Of a stretch of DNA of 64,000 bases, positions 35,101 to 44,617 are shown piece after piece. Both the position numbers and the translations under genes were made by a program. Location of the stretch: positions 178,979 through 242,978 of the forward strand of contig JAJVDF010000663.1 in assembly GCA_022410635.1 (NCBI GenBank). Direction: 5' to 3'. Each line of letters starts with the position of its first letter. The stretch's first letter is position 1. The notes under the pieces are model-generated. The model ran no database searches and was not told where the DNA came from. It worked only from the letters and a program-made list of their open reading frames with translations. This DNA comes from Tretioscincus oriximinensis (taxonomy: Eukaryota; Chordata; Lepidosauria; Squamata; Gymnophthalmidae).

Positions 35101-38100
35101 CAGAGGGAACAGTGTATTCTACCATGTTTCTCTGCTTCTGAAGTCACATGCTTGCCATCTTTATCCAAGCGCTGTTTGAAGAGGTTATGTTCAACATCCA
35201 GCTGCTGCTCCCCAGCCACATCCATTGCATCAATGCTTAGGTCTGAAAAACAGAAAATGTAAATAGATCAGAGCAAATTCCTGGAGCATGGATTTAATAT
35301 CTTTCCAGATGAGATACCCATTAAGTTATCAGAAAGTGCACAGAAAACATACACTTGATTCTTTGTGACCCCATGGACCATATCATACCCGGTCACTCAA
35401 AATATAGCACTCACAACTGCCCAGTTTTTACTGACTGCTCAACCCAAGTTTATCTCTGAAAAATGATAGTCAATTTCAGAGAAATAGCCATGTTAGTCTA
35501 GCAGAAAGTGCATCAAAGGAGCTAGCAGCACTTTGAGACTAACTTGAGAAAAGTGGTTGGCATAAGCTTTCGTAGACAGGTCTACTTCTTCAGATGCATC
35601 TGAAGAAGTAGACCTGTCTACGAAAGCTTATGCCAACCACTTTTCTCAAGTTAGTCTCAAAGTGCTGCTAGCTCCTTTGCTGGACTTTCTGAAAAATGAG
35701 AAATATTTCCTTATAGCATTCAAAATTACTATTTTGTAGATTATACATCACTTGTCTCTGGGCAGAGAAATATCAGAAATACCTCCCATTAATTCCCACA
35801 GAATTCTCCCACTAAAGTTATTAGAAATATTCTGAGATGCTAAACAGTAAGTATATTTAATTGAAAGGTGAAAGACATCATAGATTTACTCACAAGCACA
35901 TGGCATATGTGGAAAGGCAACATCTATATTTATCCGCAACTTGTCTCCCCTTGATTTATCGACATATAATTCTGGATGAACCTAAGAAAAGATTAAATAA
36001 ATAAATAAATATTAAATAAAGATTAAATTATAGTTACTTTGAGTTTCAAATTCTGTTAAAAATAAATACCATGACTAATCATAGAGTTGGAAAGACCCCC
36101 CAGGGCCATTGGGTCCAATTCCCTGCTCAATGCAGGATTCACTAAACCATACCAGGCAGATGGCTGTTCAGCCTCTGTTTGAAGACTTCTAGTGAAGGAG
36201 AACTCATTACCTCCTGTGGCAACCGATTACACTGGATGATTACCCTTGCTGTCAGAAAGTTTCTAATCTAAATCTACTTCCTTTCAGTTTCATCCCATTG
36301 TTTCTAGTCCTTCCAANTGCCAATGAGACNAACACTGATCCCAATGCTCTACTGCATCTCTTCAAATATTTGTAGACAGCTATCAGGTCTCCTCTTTTGC
36401 AGACTAAACATCCCCAGATCCTCTAGCAGTTCCTCATAGGATAAGGACCACTAATATGATCTAGAGACTTTTTTTATTCAGCATATTACAGCACATTTTA
36501 TATCAAAATCTCAAAGTAATTTAGAATAAAATCTAAAAACAAAATTATAAATAATTTATAACAGCATATTTGAAAATCTATTAATTGTCATGCCAGAATT
36601 ACCTGAATTAACAAATAAATTTTCATTATGTTCCCCATCATCATCTGAAGAAAAATGATTGCATAGTATGGCTACCATCACAGACAAGGTCTGTTGCTGG
36701 ACACTTCAAGATGTCATTGGTGGGACCTTCAGCAGAATCCCCCAAATTAATTGCAATAATCTATAAGGAGGCATGGTAATATAGCAGATACGAGCCCTGG
36801 GGTTTCAACAGAGATACTGAGTTCAAAGCCATGTGTCGGCCGAGGAGAGGGTGAGCGCCCTCTAATGGCATCAGATCTAGCCAACCCAGCTATTTGAAAG
36901 CAAGAAAATGTGATTAGATAAATGGAGTTTATTCATTGCGATTAGAATGTAAGCCTTCAGGCAAAAAACAGCTTGTAAGCCATACAGCCAATGGTAGCAA
37001 TGCCCCAGGGAGACCAGCATCAGGGTGGGGCAGGCCCTGGTCATTTTTTTAATTTTAAAATAATTATTTAAAAAAGGGGGGGGGGGGCTGAAAGAAAGCC
37101 CGAACCTCCCCCCGAGCCCTTCCTATGCAGCGACGGGCAAGCTGCCACATCAACAAGAGCACAAATCAGCAGGGGGCAGCAGCTTCGCCCAGTTGAGGCG
37201 GTGGGAGTGGTGGGACTGGGGGAGGCTTTGAGGTGGTGGTGGCAACAGTAGGAAGGGGATCCCTTTAGAGTGACATCACTTCTGGTCTTGCCCCCAGACG
37301 TGACATCACAAAATTTTCATGCGCATGGGGTCCCAACATCATTGTCTGCCCAGGGCCCCCTGGCAGTCTCCCACTGCTCTGTTGTAAGCCTCTTTGAGTG
37401 AGAAAAGTGGCATATAAATATCCAGATCTTCTATTGAAAAAAAATGATGAAAATTATTTAGGATTTATGCAAGTATAAAGCTTTGAATCTGGCTTGGTAG
37501 CTGATTGGCCATTCTAAAACCACTCTCACATGAAGTCTCTATTTTATGTTATTAATCCTCACCCAAACCCATCACAATATCCAGTCCCCTTACAACCATT
37601 CCTGATTTCGGTGTCACAGGGAAATAAAGCTTAGTAAACTGATGACATCTCACACCAAAACTCCAGAAGCTCCCAGTGTATCAAATCCACAGCCTAACTG
37701 CCAGAGCACAGAAACCAAACTACATTTTGAGATAATATCTGCATGAAAAACTGAATAATTCTAACATATTTGCAATTATCAGAGTGATCTGAGTATTGTT
37801 GAGAGTGCAAGCAGACAGAGTGTATTCCTTATACTATATCTCTTCAGTAAGAGGTCATCCATCAGGACATCCAAGATTGATCTGTTCAAAGTCAGGCCTC
37901 AATTGTAGACTAAATGGTTCAAGACAACTAGTTCCCTCCAGGAATGGCTGAAGTTACTCTTTCTAACACTGTGACTAATAAAAGGGATAATCATGTCTAC
38001 ATAGCAATTGGATTGAATACCTGGGTCTAGGAAACATTTCTTCACTGTACTTTTTTAAGGTGATGGACTATTGATCCCAGGATACATACACCACACTTCG

Positions 38101-41100
38101 GTCTCACCTATGTTTTGAGAAGGTTTTTGAACAGTTGATTTGAAACTCAAGTGAATATCAAGGCTTCATGTGATTATTTTATCTGCAACTAGTGAAACTG
38201 CTGATAGTCAGTAAACATAAATGCAAATAAGATAGTGGGAGAGAAAATAAATAATTTACCTCCTTTGTGAGATAGTATTGGAGCTCTGAGAAAAACAGAA
38301 AAAGCATGACGAGGCCACTCACCACAGTCACTGCATCAAAACAAAGAAAGGCAAAAGTATATTAAAATGAAAAAATTCCTGAATATTGAAAAACAACAAT
38401 CACTTGAATAAACGTTATTCCTAAGAATAACTATTGCAAAGCATGCAGGGTCAGGACTGGACTGGAAAACACATTGCAAATAACTGACAAATTAGATCTC
38501 AGATCCATTGATATCATTTCAATCCTAATAAGAAAACTTCACGTTCTGATATGCATCTCCATGCCAGAATAATCTAAAACTAGGGACTAGAACAGCAGTG
38601 AACAAAGTGTTCTACTTAAATCACTGCTTCATAAACTTCAAAAGGCCTCTTACTTTAGTTCTTGTTAAATAGTAATGGATTATACTCAATGAATAGTTAT
38701 ATAAACCAAAACTATGCAAGATTAAATGAGTTATAGTCATGCTGAAGCTATGATTTACTTTACTAATCATAGCTGTGCTTTATCAAATAGTTTCTTTGGG
38801 TCCCACTGAAACATAATCTATGTTCTTATATGGTTATATATATTTAAATTAGAAAGATTCTGTAGAAACTACAAACATGGTTTTTACTGTAAGGTTTAGC
38901 AGAAAAAACAAAAGCAAGAGTTTTGCACATTTCATAGATGTAAAAAGAGGCAATTTCAGCAGGTACAGTGTAGTATTACTTGNTGAAATTTTCTCTTTAA
39001 CACACTCTTTAAAAATGCAAAAGATTTTGAGGATATACATTTTAGGTAAACATGCAGAGAATTATATAACTATGCAAAGAACAATAAAGTTANTTAAAAT
39101 ACAGGGTGCTTCAAAAAATGTATACACACTGTGAACTTCCATAGAAAATTTATTTACTGTTCTACAAAGTTAAATTTCAGGAAATTTTCTATGGAAGTTC
39201 AAAGTGTGTATACATTTTTGAAGCACCCTGTATATCTATGAAAGGAAGAAAGACCTGTTATTTGTTATTATTTGTTAATATATATATAGACAGTATATAG
39301 TCTGTCCTGATTTTGAATGAACATCTTGAGATACACACATGCTCAACACAAGGATTATTACTCTTATCCACATTTCCTTCTTTATAAAACCAGAACCATT
39401 TACAAAACGATTTATTTAAAATAATAATACAAATCCCCAAATGTATTCAGGGAGTAATACTGCTGCTGCATCATTTTTACTGGTTTATCTTTTAAAAACT
39501 GAATTCATTCATCTTAATATCTTAATTTGATTTCAAATATTATTTTATTACACCTTTATTGTACTCTGTGATCCATAAGCTACATCTTATGTGCTTATAC
39601 ATATAAGCAGATCAATCAATCAATATTACAACAGTTAATACAAAATTCTTCTGTCCCTTCTTTACCTATCTATTAATTTGCAGTTTGCCAACAAAGGCAA
39701 AAAAGGCATTTTTCATTTGTTTTAGATAATTTGACTTCAAAAATATATTATAAATGTGACATATATTGAATTCTAATTTCCTAGTCCTCTAATGCTTTGA
39801 CTGACGTATAATAAATTGCTAATGCCAATACTAATACCTTATACGTTTAAGTATGTGAATAAATGTTGGCATCCCCTTTTGTTCCAGAATTAATGCTGGA
39901 AGTCGTTTCAACAAATATTACTAGTTCAAATTTATCAAAAACGAACAAAGGCAGCTTTCTTTCTACATTTGATCATCATGTGTTCTGGGTAAAAATCTAA
40001 TGTGTCTGTAATACTATATAAGCAAGCTAATATAATGAATGAGACGATATTCTATGTTTATTAATTTTTATAACTGGTCCGTCAGGCAATTTCCTGTCAG
40101 CAGAAAATATGTTTCCATGGACAGGACTGGGCACTTATTTGTAAAAAGGGCACTGTCCCTACCTAGGCTAACTGTGGTGCAGGCTGGGCGCTGTAGTCTG
40201 CAGGGCAAGGCCCAGGGCAGGCCGGATAGAAGAGGCTTCCTGCTGCTCAGAGGCAGACTTCACTTCCCAGAAGGCTCCAGTGCAGCACAATAACAGTTCT
40301 CTTTCACCCTACACATATTTTAGGCTGCTGCTGCTGTTATTATAATCATGAACCTACTGGGCATTCAAGCTTTTAAATAAGCACTTGTCACCATGAAAAA
40401 ATAGCATAGAAAGAAAAGCAGTCAGTAATATTGCTGATAACCATAAAACCAGAGACAAAAATTCTGCCTGAGGATGAGAAACCAAAAAGCTGGTTGTTTT
40501 GTTATTGTTGACAACTGGCACCCGATATACCACATTCTGACATGCACACACGCGTGTCCAGGGTTAAAAAATACTTTTCTTTACTTTCGGGGAGTTAGAA
40601 CTGCAGACATTACTTGAATCGTAACATACAGTATTATTTGCTACTGCCTTCATGCTATTATGTTGCCCTAAAATTACAAATAACAGGGGCAAAGAAATGA
40701 TGATGATGAAGATGATGAAGAAGATGATGATGATGAAGAAGATGAAGAACAACAAGAAGATGAAGAACAACAAGATGACGAAGAAGAAGATGAAGATGAT
40801 GAAGAAGATGATGAAGATGAAGAACAAGAAGAACAAGAACAAGAAGAACAAGAAGATGAAGAACAAGAAGATGATGAAGAAGATGATGATGAAGAAGATG
40901 AAGAAGATGAAGAACAACAAGAAGAAGATGAAGAACAACAAGATTATGATGAAGAAGATGAAGATGATGAAGAAGATGATGAAGATGAAGAACAAGAAGA
41001 ACAAGAAGATGAAGAACAAGAAGATGAAGAACAAGGAGATGAAGAAGATGATGATGAAGATGATGATGATGATGATGAAGATGATGAAGAAGTCACTGTA

Positions 41101-41547
41101 CAAGTAAATGCACCACAGTTTTAAGAAGAAAGGATCCCACCACACACCAAAAGCAAAGGCAATTTTTGACCCTCTTCCCCAAGGAGGATCCCTTAAGTGC
41201 TGCACATCTTCACTCTGCCACAAGCCAAAGCACAATGAAGGCGCCATGTCAGTCAAGACGATCTTGCAGCCATATGAAAGCAATAGCCGAGGGCTGCATG
41301 GATACTCTATGGGGCACCACATCATACATGGTTGCTAATGCTAGCAAACAAGAGCCCCCCATGGCTGCTGTGCATGCCAGGCTCCCCTTCCCTCCTCCTT
41401 CCACACAATGCAAATTCCGCTTCAGTAACCGAGGGGCTCCGCCCGCTCCTCCTCTGTACCTAAGGCTCCTCCGCAGGTCTTGACCCGAAAATCCTCCAAG
41501 GTTTTCGGGAAGGCATCAAACCGCTTGAGCCGCCCAATCGACTCCAT
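22200..41547 (-). CDS. ERGIC3: ERGIC3, ER-Golgi intermediate compartment protein 3, complete, 13 coding exons
   Basis: A cargo-cycling membrane protein (Erv46 family) that shuttles between ER, ERGIC and cis-Golgi with ERGIC1/2. Exons, in gene order: 41460-41547, 38260-38330, 35894-35981, 35123-35242, 34813-34906, 33026-33191, 32591-32648, 26155-26186, 25534-25630, 24606-24670, 23692-23828, 23337-23392, 22200-22279. Every junction is GT/AG and the phases close to 1152 bp, i.e. 383 residues, the human length as I recall it. Visible: a first membrane segment at about 30-44; a large lumenal domain with C142-x-x-C145 and the CCNSC cluster at 155-159; [30 protein letters not shown]; a second membrane segment at about 343-366 ([20 protein letters not shown]); cytosolic tail ending KKIELGKTT. 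There are no frameshifts or stops. Intron 7 is about 6.4 kb and carries an L2 LINE. Confidence 0.97.
22406..22635 (+). mobile_element. tRNA-headed SINE, nearly complete
   Basis: GAGAACCAGTTTGGTGTAGT head, GGGTGATCTTGGGCCAATCA body, GCCACCTTGAGACCTTCAGG and TATAAATAAATAAATA tail. In intron 12 of ERGIC3 in reverse to the gene. Confidence 0.9.
22976..23030 (+). repeat. L2/SINE tail fragment
   Basis: GTTCTGAGGCCTTCAGGTAT then ACAAATAAATAAA; only the 3' tail survives. An (ATT)n tract follows. Confidence 0.6.
23054..23172. repeat. Compound (ATT)n(TAG)n microsatellite
   Basis: About 14 ATT units switch abruptly to about 13 TAG units, then to imperfect TTGTAG/GTATTAGTG units. Inside intron 12 of ERGIC3, some 165 bases from exon 12. 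Confidence 0.95.
23337..23392 (-). CDS. ERGIC3: ERGIC3 exon 12 (second membrane segment)
   Basis: Acceptor TTTTGTAG, donor GTATGA. Encodes [18 protein letters not shown], the first half of the C-terminal membrane helix. Confidence 0.95.
23692..23828 (-). CDS. ERGIC3: ERGIC3 exon 11
   Basis: Acceptor TTTCTAG, donor GTGAGA. Encodes [20 protein letters not shown], then [20 protein letters not shown] and LTEKH(R). Confidence 0.95.
24606..24670 (-). CDS. ERGIC3: ERGIC3 exon 10
   Basis: Acceptor CACTTAG, donor GTAAGC. Encodes (A)[19 protein letters not shown] and GE. 65 bp. Confidence 0.95.
25534..25630 (-). CDS. ERGIC3: ERGIC3 exon 9
   Basis: Acceptor GTTTCAG, donor GTACTT. Encodes [20 protein letters not shown] then [12 protein letters not shown], with NMT and possibly other N-glycosylation sites in the lumen. 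Confidence 0.95.
26155..26186 (-). CDS. ERGIC3: ERGIC3 micro-exon 8 (32 bp)
   Basis: Only 32 bp: (V)[10 protein letters not shown] between TCTTGCAG and GTAAGT. It lies 6.4 kb from exon 7, across the intron holding the L2 element. It could be missed by automatic prediction; phase and homology make it certain. Confidence 0.93.
26918..27226. mobile_element. Foldback repeat, diverged copy with unique loop
   Basis: Left arm has CATAAGCTTTCGTAGGCAAA, right arm CTACAAAAGCTTATGCCATC; about 150 bases of other sequence lie between. Ends CTAGCCCCTTTGCTATAAAT. In intron 7 of ERGIC3. Confidence 0.75.
27541..27800 (+). pseudogene. Mariner transposase relic
   Basis: The frame 27664-27753 reads [20 protein letters not shown] then [10 protein letters not shown] and a stop. 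[13 protein letters not shown] matches the PSD(F/Y)HLF block of mariner transposases, which holds the last catalytic Asp. Flanking frames are broken. In intron 7 of ERGIC3. Confidence 0.8.
29886..29926 (+). repeat. L2/SINE tail fragment
   Basis: ATGCTCTGCCCTGAGACCTT and GGGTATAGAGTGGAAC, the common L2/SINE tail without poly(ATAA). Confidence 0.55.
30537..32170 (-). mobile_element. L2-type LINE, 5' truncated, reverse transcriptase largely open
   Basis: Minus-strand non-LTR reverse transcriptase. In order: [67 protein letters not shown], then after one frameshift near 31600 [29 protein letters not shown] with the catalytic Asp pair, and a C-terminus ending [12 protein letters not shown]. The 3' end is CAGGGCGGGGTATAAGTATA-like followed by (AAAT)n. 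No endonuclease. L2 rather than CR1 by the SAAFDTIDH and terminal THLF blocks (inference). In intron 7 of ERGIC3. Confidence 0.92.
32591..32648 (-). CDS. ERGIC3: ERGIC3 exon 7
   Basis: Acceptor TTTTACAG, donor GTAATG. Encodes [19 protein letters not shown], a conserved lumenal block of the family. 58 bp. Confidence 0.95.
32788..32870 (-). mobile_element. CR1 LINE 3' fragment
   Basis: AATCATAGAGTTGGAAAGGA and CCTCCAGGGCCACTGGGTCC are the classic CR1 3' end seen in reverse; only about 80 bases remain. Confidence 0.8.
33026..33191 (-). CDS. ERGIC3: ERGIC3 exon 6 (cysteine cluster)
   Basis: Acceptor TGTGACAG, donor GTGAGT. The most conserved exon: [20 protein letters not shown] followed by NPDTIEQC and [13 protein letters not shown], ending FLEVNK. 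166 bp. Confidence 0.97.
33225..33420 (+). repeat. SINE 3' half running into (TTG)n(CTG/ACT)n microsatellite
   Basis: CTCTCAGCCCTGCCTACCCC and TGTTGTGGAGAAAGCAGTAA are the SINE body; TTG and ACT/CTG triplets follow from 33340. The head is missing. Confidence 0.75.
33474..34060. repeat. GC-richer intron 5 segment, probable old repeat
   Basis: Open frames on both strands and a composition unlike its flanks suggest an inserted, non-recent repeat, but I cannot match it to a family. It is not an ERGIC3 exon: the phases close without it. Confidence 0.3.
34813..34906 (-). CDS. ERGIC3: ERGIC3 exon 5
   Basis: Acceptor ATTTCAG, donor GTAAAC. Encodes (E)[18 protein letters not shown] then [12 protein letters not shown](R), with the first CxxC pair. 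Confidence 0.95.
35123..35242 (-). CDS. ERGIC3: ERGIC3 exon 4
   Basis: Acceptor TTTTTCAG, donor GTAGAA. Encodes [20 protein letters not shown] and [19 protein letters not shown], the lumenal core; residues 84-122. Confidence 0.95.
35467..35687. mobile_element. Foldback repeat, copy 3 (best preserved)
   Basis: 221 bp between a perfect 12-bp duplication TCTGAAAAATGA (35455-35466 and 35688-35699). The arms are near-perfect complements over about 90 bases, meeting at AGATGCATCT (35592-35601). In intron 3 of ERGIC3. Confidence 0.95.
35894..35981 (-). CDS. ERGIC3: ERGIC3 exon 3
   Basis: Acceptor TTCTTAG, donor GTGAGT. Encodes [20 protein letters not shown] and VAFPHMPCA. Residues 54-82; Y83 is split across the junction. 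Confidence 0.95.
36078..36450 (-). mobile_element. CR1 LINE 3' region
   Basis: AATCATAGAGTTGGAAAGAC, GGCCATTGGGTCCAATTCCC and, further on, TCATCCCATTGTTTCTAGTC and TCTCCTCTTTTGCAGACTAA, the ordered blocks of a CR1 3' UTR in reverse. In intron 2 of ERGIC3. Confidence 0.88.
36775..37010. mobile_element. Dispersed SINE-like repeat Y, copy 1
   Basis: GAGGGTGAGCGCCCTCTAAT, CTAGCCAACCCAGCTATTTG and ATGTAAGCCTTCAGGCAAAA recur at 52600-52845. Class unclear. Confidence 0.65.
38260..38330 (-). CDS. ERGIC3: ERGIC3 exon 2 (first membrane segment)
   Basis: Acceptor GATGCAG, donor GTAAAT. Encodes (V)[19 protein letters not shown] and LTKE, the N-terminal transmembrane helix and the start of the lumenal domain. 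Only 71 bp, placed by homology and phase. Confidence 0.95.
39102..39230. mobile_element. Mariner-type MITE, copy 2 (129 bp)
   Basis: CAGGGTGCTTCAAAAAATGT to GAAGCACCCTG, TA at both ends; almost a perfect hairpin because the loop is nearly gone. Same family as 13170-13377. In intron 1 of ERGIC3. Confidence 0.92.
40697..41092. repeat. 396-bp GAT/GAA/CAA triplet tract
   Basis: Nested higher-order units such as GATGAAGAACAAGAAGATGA repeat with variation. Nearly pure A/G with T or C at set positions. In ERGIC3 intron 1, about 370 bases below exon 1. All reading frames are open, so predicted proteins here are artefacts. Confidence 0.95.
41460..41547 (-). CDS. ERGIC3: ERGIC3 exon 1 (start codon)
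   Basis: ATG at 41547-41545. Encodes [20 protein letters not shown] and on to TCGGA, the conserved cytosolic N-terminus. Donor GTACAG just below 41460. Locally GC-rich, as expected near a promoter. Confidence 0.95.
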
Positions 41548-41640
41548 GACAGCCACTCCCCCGTCTCCACCTCTGACCCGGAGGGAGCTCCCGTCTTCCG
41601 GCTCCTACGAGTCACTTTTCTCCGCCCCGGGCAGGCTGAG
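41548..41640 (-). promoter_or_regulatory. ERGIC3: Probable ERGIC3 promoter and 5' UTR
   Basis: A short GC- and CpG-rich stretch directly upstream of the start codon, with an ETS-like CCGGAAG (41601-41595 on the minus strand) and a GC-box-like run near 41631-41639. There is no TATA box, which fits a housekeeping gene. The transcription start cannot be fixed from sequence. Confidence 0.45.
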
Positions 41641-42065
41641 AATATAGATATAAGTTTACTATAGAACAGTGTTCCACACTGAAACCTTCTTCCTGCCTTT
41701 CGAATGAAAAAGCTATTGATAAAAACAATCTGGGAAAAGCTGCCTGTCATCATGGAACTGTGGCTGTTTGTAGGACTTTTCAATGGAGTCCTGTGCTTGC
41801 ATTCTGGAGTTTATATTCCCAACACTATTTGTATATTTACTCCGAGGGGAGGAAGATGCTGTTTACATTATTGCTCCTCCCTTGCTGCTGTCAATTTCTC
41901 CAAAGCAGGACATGGGCTGTCTTCTTCCACAACATTTAAGTACCATCTATGGATGTCTGAGATCATTTGTCTCATCAGTCAGAGTTCCAGAAGGGAACTG
42001 TCCAAGCCACAGTTCAGGAAGAAGAAAACTGGCATCCGACTTCCATCACATCCTAGAAGAATGTT

Positions 42066-42684
42066 CAGCAAAGGAGCCAGTAGCACTTTGAGACTAACTA
42101 GAGAAAAGTGGGTGGCATAAGCTTTCGTAGACAGGTCTACTTCTTGTCTACAGATGCTCTTGTCTGCTTCTTGTCTGCAGATGCTCTTGCCTAGTTCTTG
42201 TCTACAGATNCTCTTGTCTGCTTCTTGTCTACAGATGCTCTTGCCTACTTCTTGTCTACTGATGCTCTTGTCTACTTCTTGTCTACGGATGCTCTTGTCT
42301 ACTTCTTGTCTACGGATGCTCTTGTCTACTTCTTGTCTACGGATGCTCTTGTCTACTTCTTGTCTACAGATGCTCTTGTCTACTTCTTGTCTGCAGATAC
42401 TCTTGTCTACTTCTTGTCTACAGATGCTCTTGTCTACNTCTTGTCTNCGGATGCTCTTNTCTACNTCTTGTCTACAGATGCTCTTGTCTACTTCTTGTCC
42501 ACAAATGCTCTTGTCTACTTCTTGTCTGCAGATGCTCTCGTCTACTTCTTCAGATGCAACTTCTTCAGATGCAACTTCTTCAGATGCAACTTCTTCAGAT
42601 GCAACTTCTTCAGATGCTCTTCAGATGCTTATGCCGCCCACTTTTCTCTAGTTTAGTCTCAAAGTGCTACTAGTTCCTTTGCTG
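42066..42684. mobile_element. Foldback repeat, copy with loop expanded into a minisatellite
   Basis: Left arm CAGCAAAGGAGCCAGTAGCA to TAGACAGGTCTACTTCTTGT; right arm from GCTTATGCCGCCCACTTTTC to CTAGTTCCTTTGCTG. In place of a short loop there are about 15 units of 27 bp and five of 15 bp. Intergenic between CEP250 and ERGIC3. Confidence 0.9.
42142..42550. repeat. 27-bp minisatellite, about 15 units
   Basis: Unit AGATGCTCTTGTCTACTTCT plus TGTCTAC, with point variants (CGG/CAG, GCT/ACT) and four N bases. Followed to about 42620 by 15-bp units ACTTCTTCAGATGCA. No spacers, so not a CRISPR array; frames are open only because 27 and 15 are multiples of 3. Confidence 0.95.
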
Positions 42685-44617
42685 CAGATTCCTCCAGTTA
42701 CTAAATGTGAGAAATAGAGCANGGATGTTGAATTTCCAATGATCAATCTTGAGAAAAGAGTGGTGATGTCAATGGCATTCAGTAGAGGAACTACTAGAAT
42801 CCTTAGATCTTAGCAGCATAATCACAAAGGGCCAACGTGTAGTGCTGAGCACGAGATAGAAAGCCTCTAGCATGGGAAAGGATAGCTGGTCATTAGCCAG
42901 GGAACGAGTTGTGCCAGATTAAGATGAAAAGTAACAACCAAAGGGTTGAATGAACAAAGGAGCTAACAAAGATCTTGGGTATGGGAGTTGAAAGGTCAAT
43001 TCAGTGATTGACTGGATCTATCTGTGATAAGAACAGCTTGTATGATGATGATTATCTGGCAGTACATGACTGGGTGAGAACTTGCCATAATCAGAAAATG
43101 ACCTGTGAAAGTTGGAGGGCAGTAGTTGGCCATTATGGGTGTATAAAAGCCAGGACATTAAAATAATGCTTCAGGCCTCCATCTTCTAGACACCCAAGCC
43201 TGCAGGCTAGTCCTTTCCCCGTTTCCTTTCTGTTAAACCTTCATTGTCTGTCATACTTGATGGTTCTAATCAATGTTCCTTATCTGCTTCATCAATCTTG
43301 GTGTGGTTTTATAGTTGATGTGTTATAGATGGTGGGCGGCACCCATCATGAATATATGACATAGAATATCATGTTTAATGTCTCATAGGGAGCTTTCTCT
43401 GTGTTGGAATCCTCTCTGTTGGGATGTTCATGAGGCACATATTATTAAGGAATCTGTTGAAAATATTTTGTAATTCAAGTATAAATGAACATCTGTTTCA
43501 TGACTTTCCCCAGGGGTTTTTTTTGTATCTTGCTGCTTTTAACTGTTTTTTTAACTTTTTAAAATTAAATTGTAAACTACTTTGATGAAAACAGAATAAA
43601 TCTTGGAAAATATATTATTATCCAGATAGTTTTTTCTAATTTCTAGTTGCTGCATCTCCAACAATGATAAAGATATTTCGGGACTGTTCTGACAGATTTT
43701 TAAAGCAAGACAGAAAATAGATTCCATCAACTCTGGCTTTACTGTTTCCGATTAAAAGCAAAGAGAATATGGTTTGGGGTTAGCATTACCCCTACAAGCA
43801 GAGCGGTTTTTCAGTGATTTTCCTGCCGGAAGTGTAGTAAAATCAGATAAAAGCTATATGAGTTTTCTGAGATCTCAGTCTGCTTCTGAGACCCAGTCAT
43901 GTTTCTTTAAATTGTGGTCCAGGGCAAATGATTTTTGGGTGGCGATACCCACCTATGGCGATGGCTAAGGAAGAACTGGAAATTCCTCCCTAGCCAGAAG
44001 CCACTAAGTGCTCCCAAAGTGTGGGGGGGGGTGTATCAATGGAAAGGATACTGCTTCCAGCCCTACAGATAGATCTTCACACCTGATCTTTGCACCTTCC
44101 TTGCAAACATTAGGTAGGGGAGATGGACCAGAAAGTGGAGTCTCCTCCCTGTTCACATGTCAGTGTCCTGCCTTCCTGTTAATCAATTAGGAGCCAATTA
44201 GGTTCTTACTTATTCAAGAGCAAAGAACTTCATTAAAATCTCAATTGTACTGAAGAAAGTCTGAAGTGTGTCATCCATTCCAAGGCTTTGGACTACTTTG
44301 AAGCAGTCCATCTTTGAATTGCTAGGCTTCAGGAATTTAATCAGGAGTTTGTCTCTTATGTTGGGAATCTTGCCTTGATCAAGCAAAGATGCTATGAAAG
44401 ATCCAATCCTACTGATTCTTCTTCAGTTTGCTTTTCTCCCTTTTCCCTGCTGTCCTCATTTTTATTTTCTCTAGGTATCCCTAATGGCTTACACCAGTTG
44501 CTAAAGTTTGTTTCCAATTTTCAGCTCCTTCTCTGATGATTGTAATTATAAAATTCTGCATTGTTTATAACCACTGCTGCCATTTAGTTAGTTTTTCCCA
44601 GTTTTTGAAAGTATTGC
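42685..44617. other. Intergenic, no gene seen
   Basis: No exon, RNA gene or clear repeat supported. Composition ordinary for the window. Confidence 0.4.

Noticed and set aside
40652..41107. Long Lys/Met-rich frame (and an opposite Ile/Phe-rich frame)
   Set aside because: It lies entirely within the GAT/GAA triplet tract; all frames are open because the repeat lacks stops.
42142..42620. Direct repeats resembling a CRISPR array
   Set aside because: Units are contiguous with no unique spacers, and this is a vertebrate genome.
42154..42656. Two overlapping 150-165 codon frames with 9-residue repeats
   Set aside because: Translation of the 27-bp minisatellite; no start context, splice sites or homologue.
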